A stretch of 64,000 nucleotides of DNA from Odontocerum albicorne (lineage: Eukaryota > Arthropoda > Insecta > Trichoptera > Odontoceridae), in NCBI GenBank assembly GCA_949825065.1, contig OX463863.1, positions 21,290,251 through 21,354,250 on the forward strand, in the 5' to 3' direction. The translations under genes and the position numbers were made by a program. Shown piece by piece: positions 32,241-43,474 of this stretch. The notes under the pieces are model-generated. The model was given only the letters and a program-made list of their open reading frames with translations. It made no database searches and was not told the DNA's origin. Positions within the stretch are counted from its first letter, which is position 1. Every line of letters starts with the position of its first letter.

Positions 32241-32321
32241 CCATAGACTCTCTCTCTCTCTCTTTGAATAATGGCCGTGAACTCCTATATATGAAGGAGT
32301 ATACGCCAGTGTCCAGTGATG
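32241..32321. repeat. Left copy of about 80 bp direct repeat flanking the I-like LINE
   Basis: The sequence from CCATAGACTCTC to GTCCAGTGATG recurs at 38061-38139 with a few differences. It contains the ACTCCTATATATGAAGGAGT palindrome. It could be an unusually long target-site duplication, or two members of the local upstream repeat between which the LINE integrated. Confidence 0.7.
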
Positions 32322-32558
32322 TCAGCTGCATAGTATTTAGGTAGTTCTATTCATATGGGCGACACGGCACATCAAGCAACTCGGCCCAGGACTACTGTTA
32401 TCTAGTGAGATACTATGGAGTTAAACTATTTTACAACTAAACTACATAGTTTACAACTAAATGAATATTTACAATAAGATGATAGTTAAATGTATATGAG
32501 CGAGCGAATGATTTAATTTCCTATCGATATTTATCATATATATTATACATATATTTTA

Positions 32559-35500
32559 TTACAGGTTAATTTTGTTTTTGTTAATAAAATGAGTGATGCT
32601 ATTCAATATGGAAATTTTATTGAGGCTCAACAGGTGGGGAAGATTTGCAGGGAGTAATATTTTTGTTTGTTTTTTAAAGATCAAAGGGAAAGTATTCAGA
32701 GAACAGGAGAAGAAGATATGTTCAAGATCTCCCTCCTCCTGGCCACACTCACACAAAGAAGAGTTCCTTATATGTAGTCTGGCCAGGTGGACAGGGGAAC
32801 AGCAATGTCCAAAGCGTATTCGGCTTATAGTTGTCGCTTCTCTCCGAGTGCTTCTATAATTGGAAAACCAGGGTTTGATTGGAATGTAGGGTTGAATTGA
32901 TGCATATCTTTTTCCCCTAGTGCGGTTCGAGGCATTCCAGTAATTTGTCCACTCCTCCATCATCGAAGAGCGCGCCAAAGGTAATAAGTCTTGTGCAGAT
33001 GTGTAATTATATTTGTCTGTATTTCCTATAGAGGTTGCCTCTTTAGCTAGAGTATCTGCTTCTTCGTTACCCGAAATGCCTCGATGACTAGGAACCCAAG
33101 CCAGGGCGACATCAAGGCCCGCCTCTTCAAGGTTGTATATAGTTTCCCTTATATTAAGTGTTATACTATTTGGGGATCGAAATGGGTTCTTTCCTATTGC
33201 TTGAAGGGAACTTAGACAATCTGATACAATTAAAGTGTTTGGGATACTTAATTCTAAAGATGTTTGTAATGCTTCCAAGATTGCCAATGTCTCACCAGTG
33301 AATGTAGTTGAAAATTTGGGTAGTTTAATTTTTTTCTTGATATTTAAGCTTTCGCAATATATTGCTATTCCTACATGTTCCTCATTAGCAATCTTGGATG
33401 CGTCTGTGTAGAAGACAGTCCAGTCACTCCAATGGGTGTTAATGTGGTTGATGAAATCATAATTGGCGTGATAATTCGACTTATCAATACCAAAGGATTC
33501 AACAATGCGTGGATTTATAATTAAAGCTTGAAACGGGGTGCAGTATAAAGGAGGAATAGGGGTTTTTTGGACTACCACATTCAACGATGAGAATTTACGA
33601 TAACTTTGTATTAAAGGGGGGAGTGTTTTGTTTCTCCAAAATATGTTTGTGGGAATGAGATCTGAAAGTGATTTCAATTTACGCAAAAGGGGGTGGGATG
33701 TTGTTTTGTATATATTGAGGAAGTATCGGGTACCTAAGAACTGTCTTCGGAAGCAGAGCGGTGGGTCCACACATTCAACCTGTAGGGCATTTGTCGGCGT
33801 AGATTTCATAGCTCCAACTATAATTCGAAGGGCCTGAAATTGAATAAGGTCTAGTTTATGGAGGATATATTTGAAGGTAGGGTCCAATAAGAATGACCCA
33901 TAATCAAGGTGGCTTCTGATGAGGGCGCTGTATAGAAGTCTCAAAGTGGTTGGGTGTGCCCCCCACCAGACTCCTGATACTGCGCGAAGAGTATTTATGT
34001 TTTTTTGGCAGGTTGATGTTATGTTCTCAGCGTGATTTTTCCAAGATAACCTGGAGTCGAATGTCATTCCGAGGAATTTGTGTGAACTGTGGTTAAGAAT
34101 AGGGACATTGTCAATATAAATATTAGTGGTAGGCAGTTGTCTTTTCCGCGAGAACACGACAATAGAACTTTTGGAGGGGGAAATATCTAATCCATGGTTT
34201 TTGAGCCACTTGGAGAGAGAGTGGAGGGAATTGTTTAATATTTTTTCTGCTATTTTAAAGGATTCATTGGACGCGTAAACCACGATATCATATGCATATT
34301 GAAATACGACGGTATTGAGGGGAACCAGGTGAGCAAGATCTGCCGTATAAATGTTATAAAGGAGGGGGCTAAGGACTGATCCTTGCGGGAGACCCCTCCA
34401 AACGGTTCTTGTGAAAGACACCTCCTCCACTGATAGAAAGATGGAGCGTTCTGATAAAAGGTTAAATATGAGGTGGGTGATTTTGTTGGGTATTTTTTTG
34501 TGTAACATCTTTTGTTTTAAAATATGTAAAATGACATTGTCATAAGCTGAGGTAATATCTAAGAAAGCGGCTATAAGTGGTTTTTGATAAGTAAATGCGG
34601 AATGAATATCAGTAGTGAGAATAGCTAAATTATCCATAGCACTACGTGATTTACGGAAACCAAATTGATTAATATCCAGAATTTTATTGTGTTCTACAAA
34701 CCATTCAAGGCGGTTTTTAATAAGATGTTCTGTGATTTTTCCTAAAGTTGATGCAAGGGCTATTGGTCTATAGGAATTTCCATCTGAAAGATCTTTACCC
34801 ATTTTAGGTATTGGGATAATTTTAAATATTTTCCAGGACTTGGGAATTTTTCCTGTATTAAAAATGCAATTGACCAGTGTTAGATAATATTTCCTGGTGT
34901 AGGGTAGGGTTTTCACTAAAAAGGAATATGGGATGTTATCCAACCCTGGGGAGGAGTGCTTTAGGCTGGACAAAACCATGTTGAGTTCATTTTCTGTGAA
35001 GGGCGCATCTAGAGGATGATTATGAGAGGGGAGAAAGTATGTATATGGCACGTCATATTGGGTTGGCGATGAAGAAGGAGCAATTTTATTCAAAAAGGTG
35101 TGAACCCAACACTCTGTTGGTATTTTATGTAAGCGGGTTGAGTAGATGGACCTAAATTTCTTCACATTCTCCCACACTGTTGATATTGGAGTTTCTGGCG
35201 AAAGGGTGTGACAAAACCGTATCCATCCATCTTTCTTCTTCTTAGAAAGCAAGCGTTTTGTGACGGCTTGTACTTTACGAAAAAGGAGGAAGTTTGTCTC
35301 TGTCATGTTATTTTTATAGGATTGGTATACTTTTTTCCGGGATTTAACTGCATTTGAACACTCTTCATCCCACCATGGAGGGGGTTGTGGCTTAAAGAAG
35401 TGAGGTTTTTTAAGGGGGATCGAGTAGTGAGCCGCCTGGATCATCAACTCCACGAATTTATCATACTGAGTATGAAAATTTTTATGTGTCGGCCATTCTA

Positions 35501-36269
35501 ATTGTTGTATTGAGGCATCGAGGGAGTGGGAGAATTTGTTCCAATTGGCTTTACGGGTGTTAAATTTATAACAAGTGGGGTTAATAAATGGGGGGTGAGG
35601 TGATGGAAATGTAATGATTATGGGGAGGTGATCACTCCCGTGGGGATCAGGCACTACATCCCACGATAGCGTAGGGGCTAATGTAGCTGAACATATGGAT
35701 AGATCTATTGCGCTTGAACTTTGATTCGGGGGTGTTAAGCGGGTGGGTGATCCGTTATTCAGTACGCAAAGTTGAAAATCGTCCAGAATATTCATAATTT
35801 CGGCTCCAAATCTACATGCCCTAGGTGATCCCCATAGCGTGTGATGGGAGTTCATATCCCCAAGTAAGATGATGGGATGAGGTAGTGTTGATATTATATT
35901 TCTAAGTTGTGAGATGATGATGGATGACGGGCGCGGGATATAAATTGATATATACGTAATATTCCGGACTCTCGCAGCGACTGCATTGAAGCTGGCGTCC
36001 CGAGAACCCAGAACCACTTGCGTATATGGAATGGATGATAGGATGAAAAGGGCTGCTCCACCCCTTCCATCCGCCCTATCGTCCCGTAGCCACGAGTACC
36101 CGGGAACATTAAATAATGCCCCCGGAGATAGCCATGTCTCCGAGACGGCGGCCAAAGATGGGCAGAACTCACCTAGCATCAGGAGAAATTCAGCCTTGTT
36201 GGAGGGGAGGCTACGACTATTATTCCATTGCAATATTCTTGATGATAGGTGAGATTTTCTTTCGGCCAT
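32559..36269 (-). pseudogene. LINE ORF2: endonuclease, reverse transcriptase, RNase H (catalytic Asp lost)
   Basis: An uninterrupted 1236 aa frame. The N-terminal AP-endonuclease domain shows ILQWNNSRSLPSNKAE, VSETWLSP, LLGDMNSHHTLWGS and GSDHLPI. The reverse transcriptase shows NSYRPIALASTLGKITEHLI, AAFLDITSAYDNV and GLPQGSVLSPLLYNIYTADL. The active-site box reads QYAYDIVVYA, where family members have YADD; the first Asp codon is TAT (34290-34292). RNase H follows with FYTDASK, TGETLAILEAL, VSDCLSSLQAI and EEADTLAKEA, then a C-terminal CECGQEEGDLEHIFFSC. The long frame shows recent insertion, but the Asp to Tyr change should abolish DNA synthesis. Confidence 0.92.
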
Positions 36270-36278
36270 TTTTAATAT

Positions 36279-37779
36279 TTAATTAAGGGAGGTCGGTCCG
36301 GACCTTCCTTGTATTGCATCTGTTTCTTCAGATGTGTTAATTTGGTAAGTTAAATTTTGTGTTTCGTTTAATATTTCTTTGGCAACGTTGGACGGTATAT
36401 GAGGAGAATTGTATAAAAGACCAGAGATGAGTGATATGAGTTTATTTAATGTTGAAGAAATGTTTGTATCTAGTGATTGTGCAGTGATTGGAGTGTCTCG
36501 AGGGAGGCCACATCCATTAAGAAGATTTGTGTTTGGACGCCATAAGAGGCCCTCAATCTCCCTCTTCGTCGAAGGAGTGATATGAGGGCGAAAAGTGGGA
36601 CCTGATGGTTTGGTGGCATTTAACATTTTTGGTTTCCACGACTTATGGTGGTTAGCAGGGGGTGTATTTTGGGAAAGTGGGTGCGAGATTTGTTCACCGT
36701 GTGCCGTAACTTCGGCGAAGGATTTCACAGAGGTTGGGGTGGATTTGGATGCTTCCTGGTAAGACATATTCTGGTCAGTCATAAGGCGTTTTATGTTTGT
36801 TTGTCTAGTGAATTCCGGGCAGGATCTATCCACTGCCGTATGACGCCCACCGCATGTAATACATGTTGGAGCCATTACGGAGCAGGTTTCACCGAGGTGA
36901 GATTGGCCACATTTGAAGCAACGTGCAGATGATCTGCATTGTTGCTTCGTGTGTCCAAAACGGAGGCACTGGAAGCACTGTATGGTTGGGAAATAGTACT
37001 TTTCTACCACTAAAGAGTTGTAGAAAGCATAGACCCTCTGAGGTAGGACCTGTCCGTCAAAAGTTAGTACCACTGTTTGTGTAGGGACCCATGTCACACC
37101 ATCTGAGTTTGTAATTTTGCGATTAAGTCTTCTGGCTTTCTGGACTCTTCCATAGCCATCCGGTACTTCCAGGTTTTCTATAATTTCCTCCTCCTTCCAT
37201 TCAACCGGGATTCCTCTTACGAGGCCCATTTTGGTGACCATGAAAGAAGGAATAAATGATTTAAATCCATACTCGGCAAGGGCTCCATTTTGAAGGAAAT
37301 TATAAGCTGAGGGGAATTTATCGAAAGCTACAGCCAATCTATTTCGGCCTATTAATTTTATGCCGTTTCTTGGCGAAATGTCCGGAATTTTTTTTTTTTT
37401 TAAGAAACATCCCAAAGGAAATTGAGTTGATGGATGTTCCTGGTGACTCTGAAGTTTTTTGTACATGTACCACGTAAGGGGATCGGTCATGTTTGCCGTA
37501 TTCCCTTACCTGGGGATGAGACGGGGCTGTAGGGGGTATAGGTGAGGATGTTGTAGGGGTTGTGACTGTTTGAGGTATTTCAGATGGTACATTAAGAGGG
37601 GTTATCTTTCTTTCCGGTGATTCTTGGCGGCTCCCTGGCTTTACGTTCCTCGTTCTCTTTCGTTTGGTTTTATTTTTCACTTCTGTGAAGGACGAAACCG
37701 GGATTTCCTCTTCTGTCAACAGCTCACTATCAGAGTTTAAATCTGGTGGTTTGGGATCAGGAGGTTTGTGTGGAATCAT
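36279..37779 (-). pseudogene. LINE ORF1 gag-like protein, frameshifted in an A-run
   Basis: The N-terminal frame starts at 37779 (MIPHKPPDPKPPDLNSDSEL) with a basic, Pro/Ser/Thr-rich region. At SFGMFLKKKK it meets a run of 14 A (T on the plus strand, 37388-37401) and the frame changes to the one ending at 36279. The second part continues with IPDISPRNGIKLIGRNRLAV, an RNA-binding-like region, and three knuckles: CFQCLRFGHTKQQC, CFKCGQSHLGETC and CITCGGRHTAVDRSC. The joined protein would be about 500 aa. The shift could be an indel in the homopolymer, a sequencing error or ribosomal slippage. The ORF1 and ORF2 frames are only about 10 bp apart. Confidence 0.85.
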
Positions 37780-38060
37780 TTTACCTACGTACTAAAAAAA
37801 AGAAAGAGAAGAAAAACGACGCGAGGAAAAAAAATTTGAAGAGAGAAAAAACAAACTACCTACCTTCGGATCTACGATGAAATCAACCACAAATATGTAC
37901 ACAATCTAAGTTAAAATACAATACGTATATGAATAATGGTAGTATGAACGGTTATTTGTTATATGATTTAAATTAAGATGAATTTAGTGTAAAAAAAGTT
38001 AGTTTTCTTTTTAACCAAAAACGCACAACTTTCCCGGGCCGACGACCAGAGACAATCCAA

Positions 38061-38139
38061 CCATAGACTCTCGCTCTCTCTTTGAATAATGGCCGTGAAC
38101 TCTTATATATGGAGGAGTATACGCCAGTGTCCAGTGATG
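38061..38139. repeat. Right copy of about 80 bp direct repeat flanking the I-like LINE
   Basis: It matches 32241-32321 apart from a shorter CT run and a few substitutions (for example CTTATATATGGAGGAG in place of CCTATATATGAAGGAG). It is followed by a further related unit at about 38155-38215. Confidence 0.7.
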
Positions 38140-38604
38140 CCAACCTTAGTCTCAAACTCACTTCTTTTTGAATAATGGCCGTGTATATATGAAGGATTAT
38201 ACGCCACATAAATTCTCGCTCTCCAGCACGGATGGCTTAATAAATGGAACACTATTAGCTAATTTACATAAATAATTTTTCTCAGGTCAGAGTGTAAAAG
38301 ATTATAGATATTTTTTGAAATTTATTTAAACATGACAAGCAATGTACACAATTGGCGAAAATAACAACAGGTAATTTAATTTGGACACAATTTTGATGAA
38401 TCTGGGTTTGTTGCCTTTCATTTGTCGTGTCCCCAGTAAACTAGGTGTTGCCTGTATCTCACTGTGTGTAAGTAAAAAATTAAATGTAAAGTTTTACTGA
38501 AAACAGATATTAAAAAATAAGTTTGTTAATTGGATTTATGACATGAGGTATCGCTGAGATACAAAAAATATTAAAAATTATAATTTCGAAATATTTGGTG
38601 TTAT
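38140..38604. other. Non-coding flank of unit B
   Basis: Homologous to 16000-16070 and 19801-20170 of unit A and to 56850-57290 of unit C. It contains the empty TTAATAAAT site (about 38234) where unit A holds the MITE and piggyBac-like element 1. No gene seen. Confidence 0.65.
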
Positions 38605-38608
38605 TTAA

Positions 38609-39131
38609 CTGTTTTACTGCGGGCCGTCGATATATCGACGCTTTGTTACTGCGCGAAAACTGCGTACCGTCGGGATATCGACTATTGCTCAGTTTGATTT
38701 TAGATGTCGACCTGTGTAGACGTGTCGCGTTGCGCGCGGGCAAATCATTGTTAATTCGTCAATAATAATCATAAATAAACTATTAAAAAGTATATTGCGG
38801 TGAAAATAGCATTAATTTTTGTATTTTTTTATCAGTAAAAATTGTTTATTTCCCTCATACGATGTCGAATTCGTCAAGTAGCGATGATGGAAACAGTTGC
38901 GGAACTTCGCGTGAAAATGTTTCTTTTAGTGTGTGTGAGGATGAAATGTGACAGTGAGGATGGATGATGAGGGTAAAGGAATAAGACGATCTTCACTAAT
39001 TTGTGCGCGGTGTAAGAAGGGAGTACATGGTGTTTGTGTGGGAAAACATTTTTGCATATAATTTTTTTATATGCTAAAATTCTTACGCCATTTTCGCATA
39101 ATATGTGAAAAAAGGCTAAGCAGTAAAACGG
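38609..39131 (+). mobile_element. PiggyBac-like deletion derivative (523 bp)
   Basis: It is flanked by TTAA (38605-38608 and 39132-39135), with inverted ends CTGTTTTACTGC and, inverted, CCGTTTTACTGC. Units A and C have the empty site. The left end contains the perfect 16 bp palindrome CGTCGATATATCGACG and a weaker second one (CCGTCGGGATATCGAC). Inside, 38862-38951 encodes a 29-residue acidic start (MSNSSSSDDGNSC and onwards) and 38960-39061 encodes a Cys/His-rich tail (CARCKKGVHGVCVGKHFC). These look like the two ends of a piggyBac transposase with the catalytic core deleted. Confidence 0.82.
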
Positions 39132-39194
39132 TTAACATTCAAATGACTTTAAAATTTGAAATTACTTCCGGATAGCACAATATTTATTTAAATA

Positions 39195-40910
39195 CTAGTT
39201 GTACCCGGTCACGCGTTGCTGTGGCTCAGTCTGGTTAAATGGAAAAGAAAGAAAAGAGAAAGCACACGTTTCTAATATGTTTAATTTAACAATGCTTGTG
39301 GGTATACAATATTTTTTATGTCTTTCAGCCACTCTCAGTCTGTCGCGTTCATCGCCGTGCTCACAAATGATCGCGTCACTCCAAGAGGTCAATTCACGAT
39401 ATGATTTGAATTCAAATGAAAGATCGATTGCACTGAAAAAGAAGAAAGAAAGTTATAACAAAAACATATAAAATTGCGAAACATTAAAAAAGGAACTGAA
39501 TAATATTGTTAAGTTCGTAGACGTCTTTGTTCTTGGCGGCAAGAATAGCTCGTTCACTCAGCCAATCGTGATTCTTATAATTGATTTGAATATTGGGAAA
39601 TACTTTTTCAACCAATTCTTCTTTTGACATCACAAAATTGCAGAAGTTATGAGACAATGAATTTCGTTCTGGATCATATCAACCGGCACCTTTCCGTTCC
39701 CAATTTCCAGCAATTGATGTGAGAATATCTAAGCTGATCGATCATTTTGCAGCTGGACACGCATATTTGTAGTTAATTTCGACGTCTACGTGTCGCCACA
39801 AAGCAGAGTATTTCAGGCAACATATAAAATTGCGAAACATAAAAGTAACTAATTAAATGTTAAGGGAAGACAGAGAGATAATTGTAACTAATTAAATGCT
39901 AAGCGTAGACAGATATATAATTGTAACTTATTAAATTTTAAGGGAAGACAAATAGATAATTGGAACTAATTAAAAAAAATCTCCATTTCTACTAACGATT
40001 TGATAGATTTTGAAATATAAACATAGAGATAAAATTAAATTCTACATAAAAAAAGATACTTTTGATATTCCTACTGACGTCTTTCAGCCACTATCAGCCT
40101 TTCCTCCGGAGACAAAAGGTTCTACGGATATAACAAGTTATTTAGGTAAATACATTACAAAAAACTAACAATTATGACAAATTAATAAATTTTGTTACAA
40201 ATTAGCAAAAATTTGGCAGTATCGTAAAATCTAATTTCACATTTGTCAAAAGTTAGTTGTATGAAACACGTCAAACTTTTAATAAATCAAATGTATAAAA
40301 CATACACAGATACATACCATGAATTCAAATGAAAATCAATTAATAAAGTTATAATTCACTGTTAATTGTACTGAAAAATAATAAAAAACAGTTTAAAAAC
40401 ACAGGATCAAAATTATTACGCGACGCTACGAAATGGCAGATAGAAATTTTGTTTATTTTTACGTCGTAGCACGCTGATGGCGCTATAGCAATATTATGAA
40501 ATCTGTTGATGAGAAAAAAAATTATTGGTTTGAAGCTTTGCTTTTAATATACCGTAAAATAAAAATGTAAGTTTAAAAATCAAACTTAATAATTCATTTA
40601 TAAAGAACATGAAAAATAAAAAAAATATATAAACATGCTTGTACACTAATGCAACCTTTCGTCAAAATTTCAAAGCAATGAAAAATAAGATAAGTTAGTC
40701 TGTGTCGCTGCAGGACGCGCAAACGTTATTTTTTCTGATTTCTAAACTTTTTATATCCACCGATATATAAATAAAAATATATAAACATTTCTGTATACGA
40801 ATGTCAACTTTTGACAAAATTTAAAAGCGATCGGTAGAGAACTTTCGGAGATTAGACATTTTCTACATACGAACATTTACATTTTTATTTATATAGATTT
40901 ATATAGATTA
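39195..40910. mobile_element. Unclassified 1.7 kb retroelement-like insertion in unit B
   Basis: Units A and C lack this sequence between AATATTTATTTAAATA and the following GTGTGGCGTAAATAAAC. It begins ACTAGTTGTACCCGGTCACG and ends in simple TATATAGATTTATATAGATT, with an upstream GATCGGTAGAGAACTTTCGG motif. Such ends recall non-autonomous retroelements with LINE-like tails. A segment containing GTCTTTCAGCCACT is repeated (about 39320 and 40080). No long frame exists. The class is uncertain. Confidence 0.5.
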
Positions 40911-40969
40911 CGTGTGGCGTAAATAAACATGGTAAATCACTAAAAATATTCATGATAATGCTATTATAA

Positions 40970-42056
40970 TCGTCATCGTAGTCGAGGATCCCTTCGCCAC
41001 ACCAACGTCAATCATGAATCATTCTTTCATGGCGATCAAGTGATCTTCTGTGAGAAACCAGCCAGATCCTAGATGCGCAGTCCCTCCCGCAAATGTCCCA
41101 GACATGTGGACCCTGCTGAGCCACCAGGTCATGCTGATACATATTCGCAGCACGCTGGCTTTCTCACAAGTCTAGCTGCTGAAACGCGATCAGCCCGAGA
41201 GCATACGGCTCTCCACCCCTCACGGTCCTGAGCCGCCCGTTCCGCTCCCAGAGCTCAGGCGCCCCACACAAAGTAAGCGGCTCACGCAGACTGCCTTTAT
41301 AGCGTTTCCTCTGCCCACCAACTCTTCGCTTGTCCACCACTTCCCTATACAAGACGCGTTTTGAGAGTCTGTAATTGCCCGTGCTTTTCACATGCCCAGT
41401 CCGCAATTTTACCTTTACAACCATATATTCTATAGGTTTACAGTTGGAGCCTTGCAGGACTGAAACATTGGTGACGTGATCACTCCAGTGGATCCGAAAA
41501 ATTCGGTGAAGGAAACGCTGTTGAAACATTTCAAGGCTTTGAATGTGCCTTCTATAGGGAACCCAAATCTCAGACCCATAGATAAGTGTGGGGAGGACAA
41601 CAGCCTTGTAGACTGATATATTTGTAAATTGAGAGATGTCTCTGCTGTAGAATACTCTGTCATTCAATTTAGCAAAACCGCTGACGCACTACTGATTCCA
41701 CTCTTCGGTTCATCATCAAGAGAAGAGTTCTAAGCCAGGATGCTTGCCAGACATGTAAAGTTAGGTACATTCTCCAGTTGCACACCATTCACTCGAATGT
41801 CGGGTGATTATATCACCTCGTTCCCTGCAGAACAGGTTAGCACCTGAGTTTTTTTCACATTTATTTCCAGGCCAAACATCTGATACACCTCTGTATAAAC
41901 ATTGGTGATCTCTCGAAGGTCTTCCTCTGAATGCGCAACAAGAGAGCAATCATCCGCATATTGCAGCTCCGTGATGTATGTGTGAGCAACTCTTGTTTGG
42001 GCATATAATCTATGCAGATTACGTAGTTCCCCATCAGTCCTGTATCTCACCAAACT
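40970..42056 (-). pseudogene. LINE ORF2 3' portion (reverse transcriptase to tail)
   Basis: The frame 41808-42053 contains the active-site motif ELQYADDCSLVAHSEEDL and INVKKTQVLTCSAGNE. A frameshift or stop separates it from 41164-41667, which reads VYKAVVLPTLIYGSEIWVPY, RRHIQSLEMFQQRFLHRIFR and HWSDHVTNVSVLQGSN. The tail carries the ICGRDCASRIG finger-like motif. The 5' part is missing: at 42048 the LINE joins flank across an apparent deletion relative to 59690-60055. The element is shared with units A and C and is older than the cluster duplications. Confidence 0.85.
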
Positions 42057-42087
42057 TCAAATGTGATAATATAAGACTTCTATGATA

Positions 42088-42500
42088 CGAGGCATATCCA
42101 GAAAGTAAGTGTACTGAATTTTTGGACGTTACCATTTTTTTTATTTAAACAAAAAAATTACGAACTGCTCGCCTCGTTTAAATGGGATGTCCTGAACCAT
42201 CCCGCGCATTCCCCTGACCTCTTTACCTCCCTGAAGCTGCACATGGGTGGAAAAAGGTTTTCAACCGACGAGGAGGTAAAGGAGGAGGTGGAGAAGTGGA
42301 CGGAGGGGTTGGCGGGAAACTACTTCGAGGAAGGCATCAAAAAGTTGATACCCCGCTTCACCACCTGCATTGAGAGGAATGGCGACTATGTCGAAAAATA
42401 GCTTACATATGTACTACGGTAACCACGTATTTTTTTTGTTTAAATAAAAAAAATTGTAACCTACAAAAATTCAGTACACTTACTTTCTGGATATGCCTCG
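42088..42500 (+). mobile_element. Mariner deletion derivative (413 bp) with perfect long TIRs
   Basis: It is flanked by TA (42086-42087 and 42501-42502). The inverted ends match over about 36 bp (CGAGGCATATCCAGAAAGTA and onwards). The homologous empty site is at 60088-60089. The interior keeps only the C-terminal end of a mariner transposase: HSPDLFTSLKLHMGG, then KRFSTDEEVKEEVEKW, then CIERNGDYVEK and stop. The catalytic domain is deleted, so it would need a transposase in trans. Well-matched ends suggest relatively recent movement. Confidence 0.9.
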
Positions 42501-43474
42501 TATATGAATGAATAAACGAGTGTCAGGTGAAGGCGCTGTGTCAAATTATGCCACGCTGACAGTTTACACTCCATAGAAAAAACCATAGATGCAAATTCTC
42601 GCTCTCTAGCACAGATTGCCTTAATAGATGGAACACTAGCAAACTGCTAATATAAATAATTAATTTTACACAAAGAGTACCAGATTTAATTAGTGTAAAT
42701 AAAAGTTAAATTATAAAGTTGCACTGATAACAAATATAAGTTTTATGTTTAAATTATGGTTTATGACATGAGGGATCCCTGAGATACTTAAAATACCAAA
42801 AACCATAATTTAAAAGTATTGAATGCACTTCCTTATTTAACCTGTACACCGCGTTTAAAATCAAATTCCACGAATCCTGTGCGCGGCACAATTTCGGCGT
42901 TGTTCAATATCGGAGTTTAAACGCGTGTTTCGTTTAGAACCACTGATATTTGATTACACCACCAAGTAAACATGACATTCAAGTAATTTTCTGATAATAA
43001 ATAATAGTCATTACTCTTAAGGAGACTCATTAAATAAAGGAGATAAACTAAACATTACGTAAAATACACGAAGGAATGCTACGATCAAAGCAATGATTCA
43101 TTACACTCACTCAATCAAATGCGTATATGCGTGTGCGTGTGAAGAGCACTGCACTGGGACGAGACGAGACGAATGGGATCGTCCAGTATGGGCTCAAGGA
43201 TATGAATTATGAAGTGGTTTTTACTTCACAAACACTATAAATATCACTCTGTTCACGCCATATTTATTGGTCTATATTGAAATACTTAACTCAGAATTAT
43301 TTACTTTTATGAAATAAAAATCAAGATTGTTTATTTTTCAATATTTCTTTTTCTCGTGGTATGGCCTGAAGCATGGTTGGAAACACAACGGAACATTGCA
43401 CTCAGAACACATAAATTTAGTCATTTTACGCACTTTAACATTTGTTTTAGTTTTTCGACGTGGATTTTTGTGGA

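Larger units (their letters stand above)
32322..38060 (-). mobile_element. I-like non-LTR retrotransposon with two ORFs (unit B)
   Basis: A nearly full-length minus-strand LINE of about 5.7 kb lies between two ~80 bp direct repeats. ORF1 (37779 to 36279) is a gag-like protein with CCHC knuckles, and ORF2 (36269 to 32559) has endonuclease, reverse transcriptase and RNase H. Having RNase H together with a triple-knuckle ORF1 fits the I group better than typical Jockey, but the clade is not proven. The 3' end on the low-coordinate side is not sharp; 32322-32558 may include untranslated tail. ORF1 is shifted and the reverse transcriptase active site is altered. Confidence 0.85.
20771..41443. repeat. 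Segmental duplication, copy B
   Basis: This is the second copy of the 5932-20770 segment. It starts abruptly after the LINE sequence TATAGGTTTACAG and ends in the same LINE near 41443. B-specific insertions are the mariner at 28324, the I-like LINE between about 32322 and 38060, the piggyBac derivative at 38609 and the insert at 39195. The MITE and piggyBac-like element 1 of copy A are absent. Over the zinc-finger exons the two copies differ at only a few positions. Confidence 0.93.

Noticed and set aside
39199..39471. Coding frame of 90 aa in the 1.7 kb insert
   Set aside because: No recognisable domain and it lies in a repeat-like insertion; likely chance.
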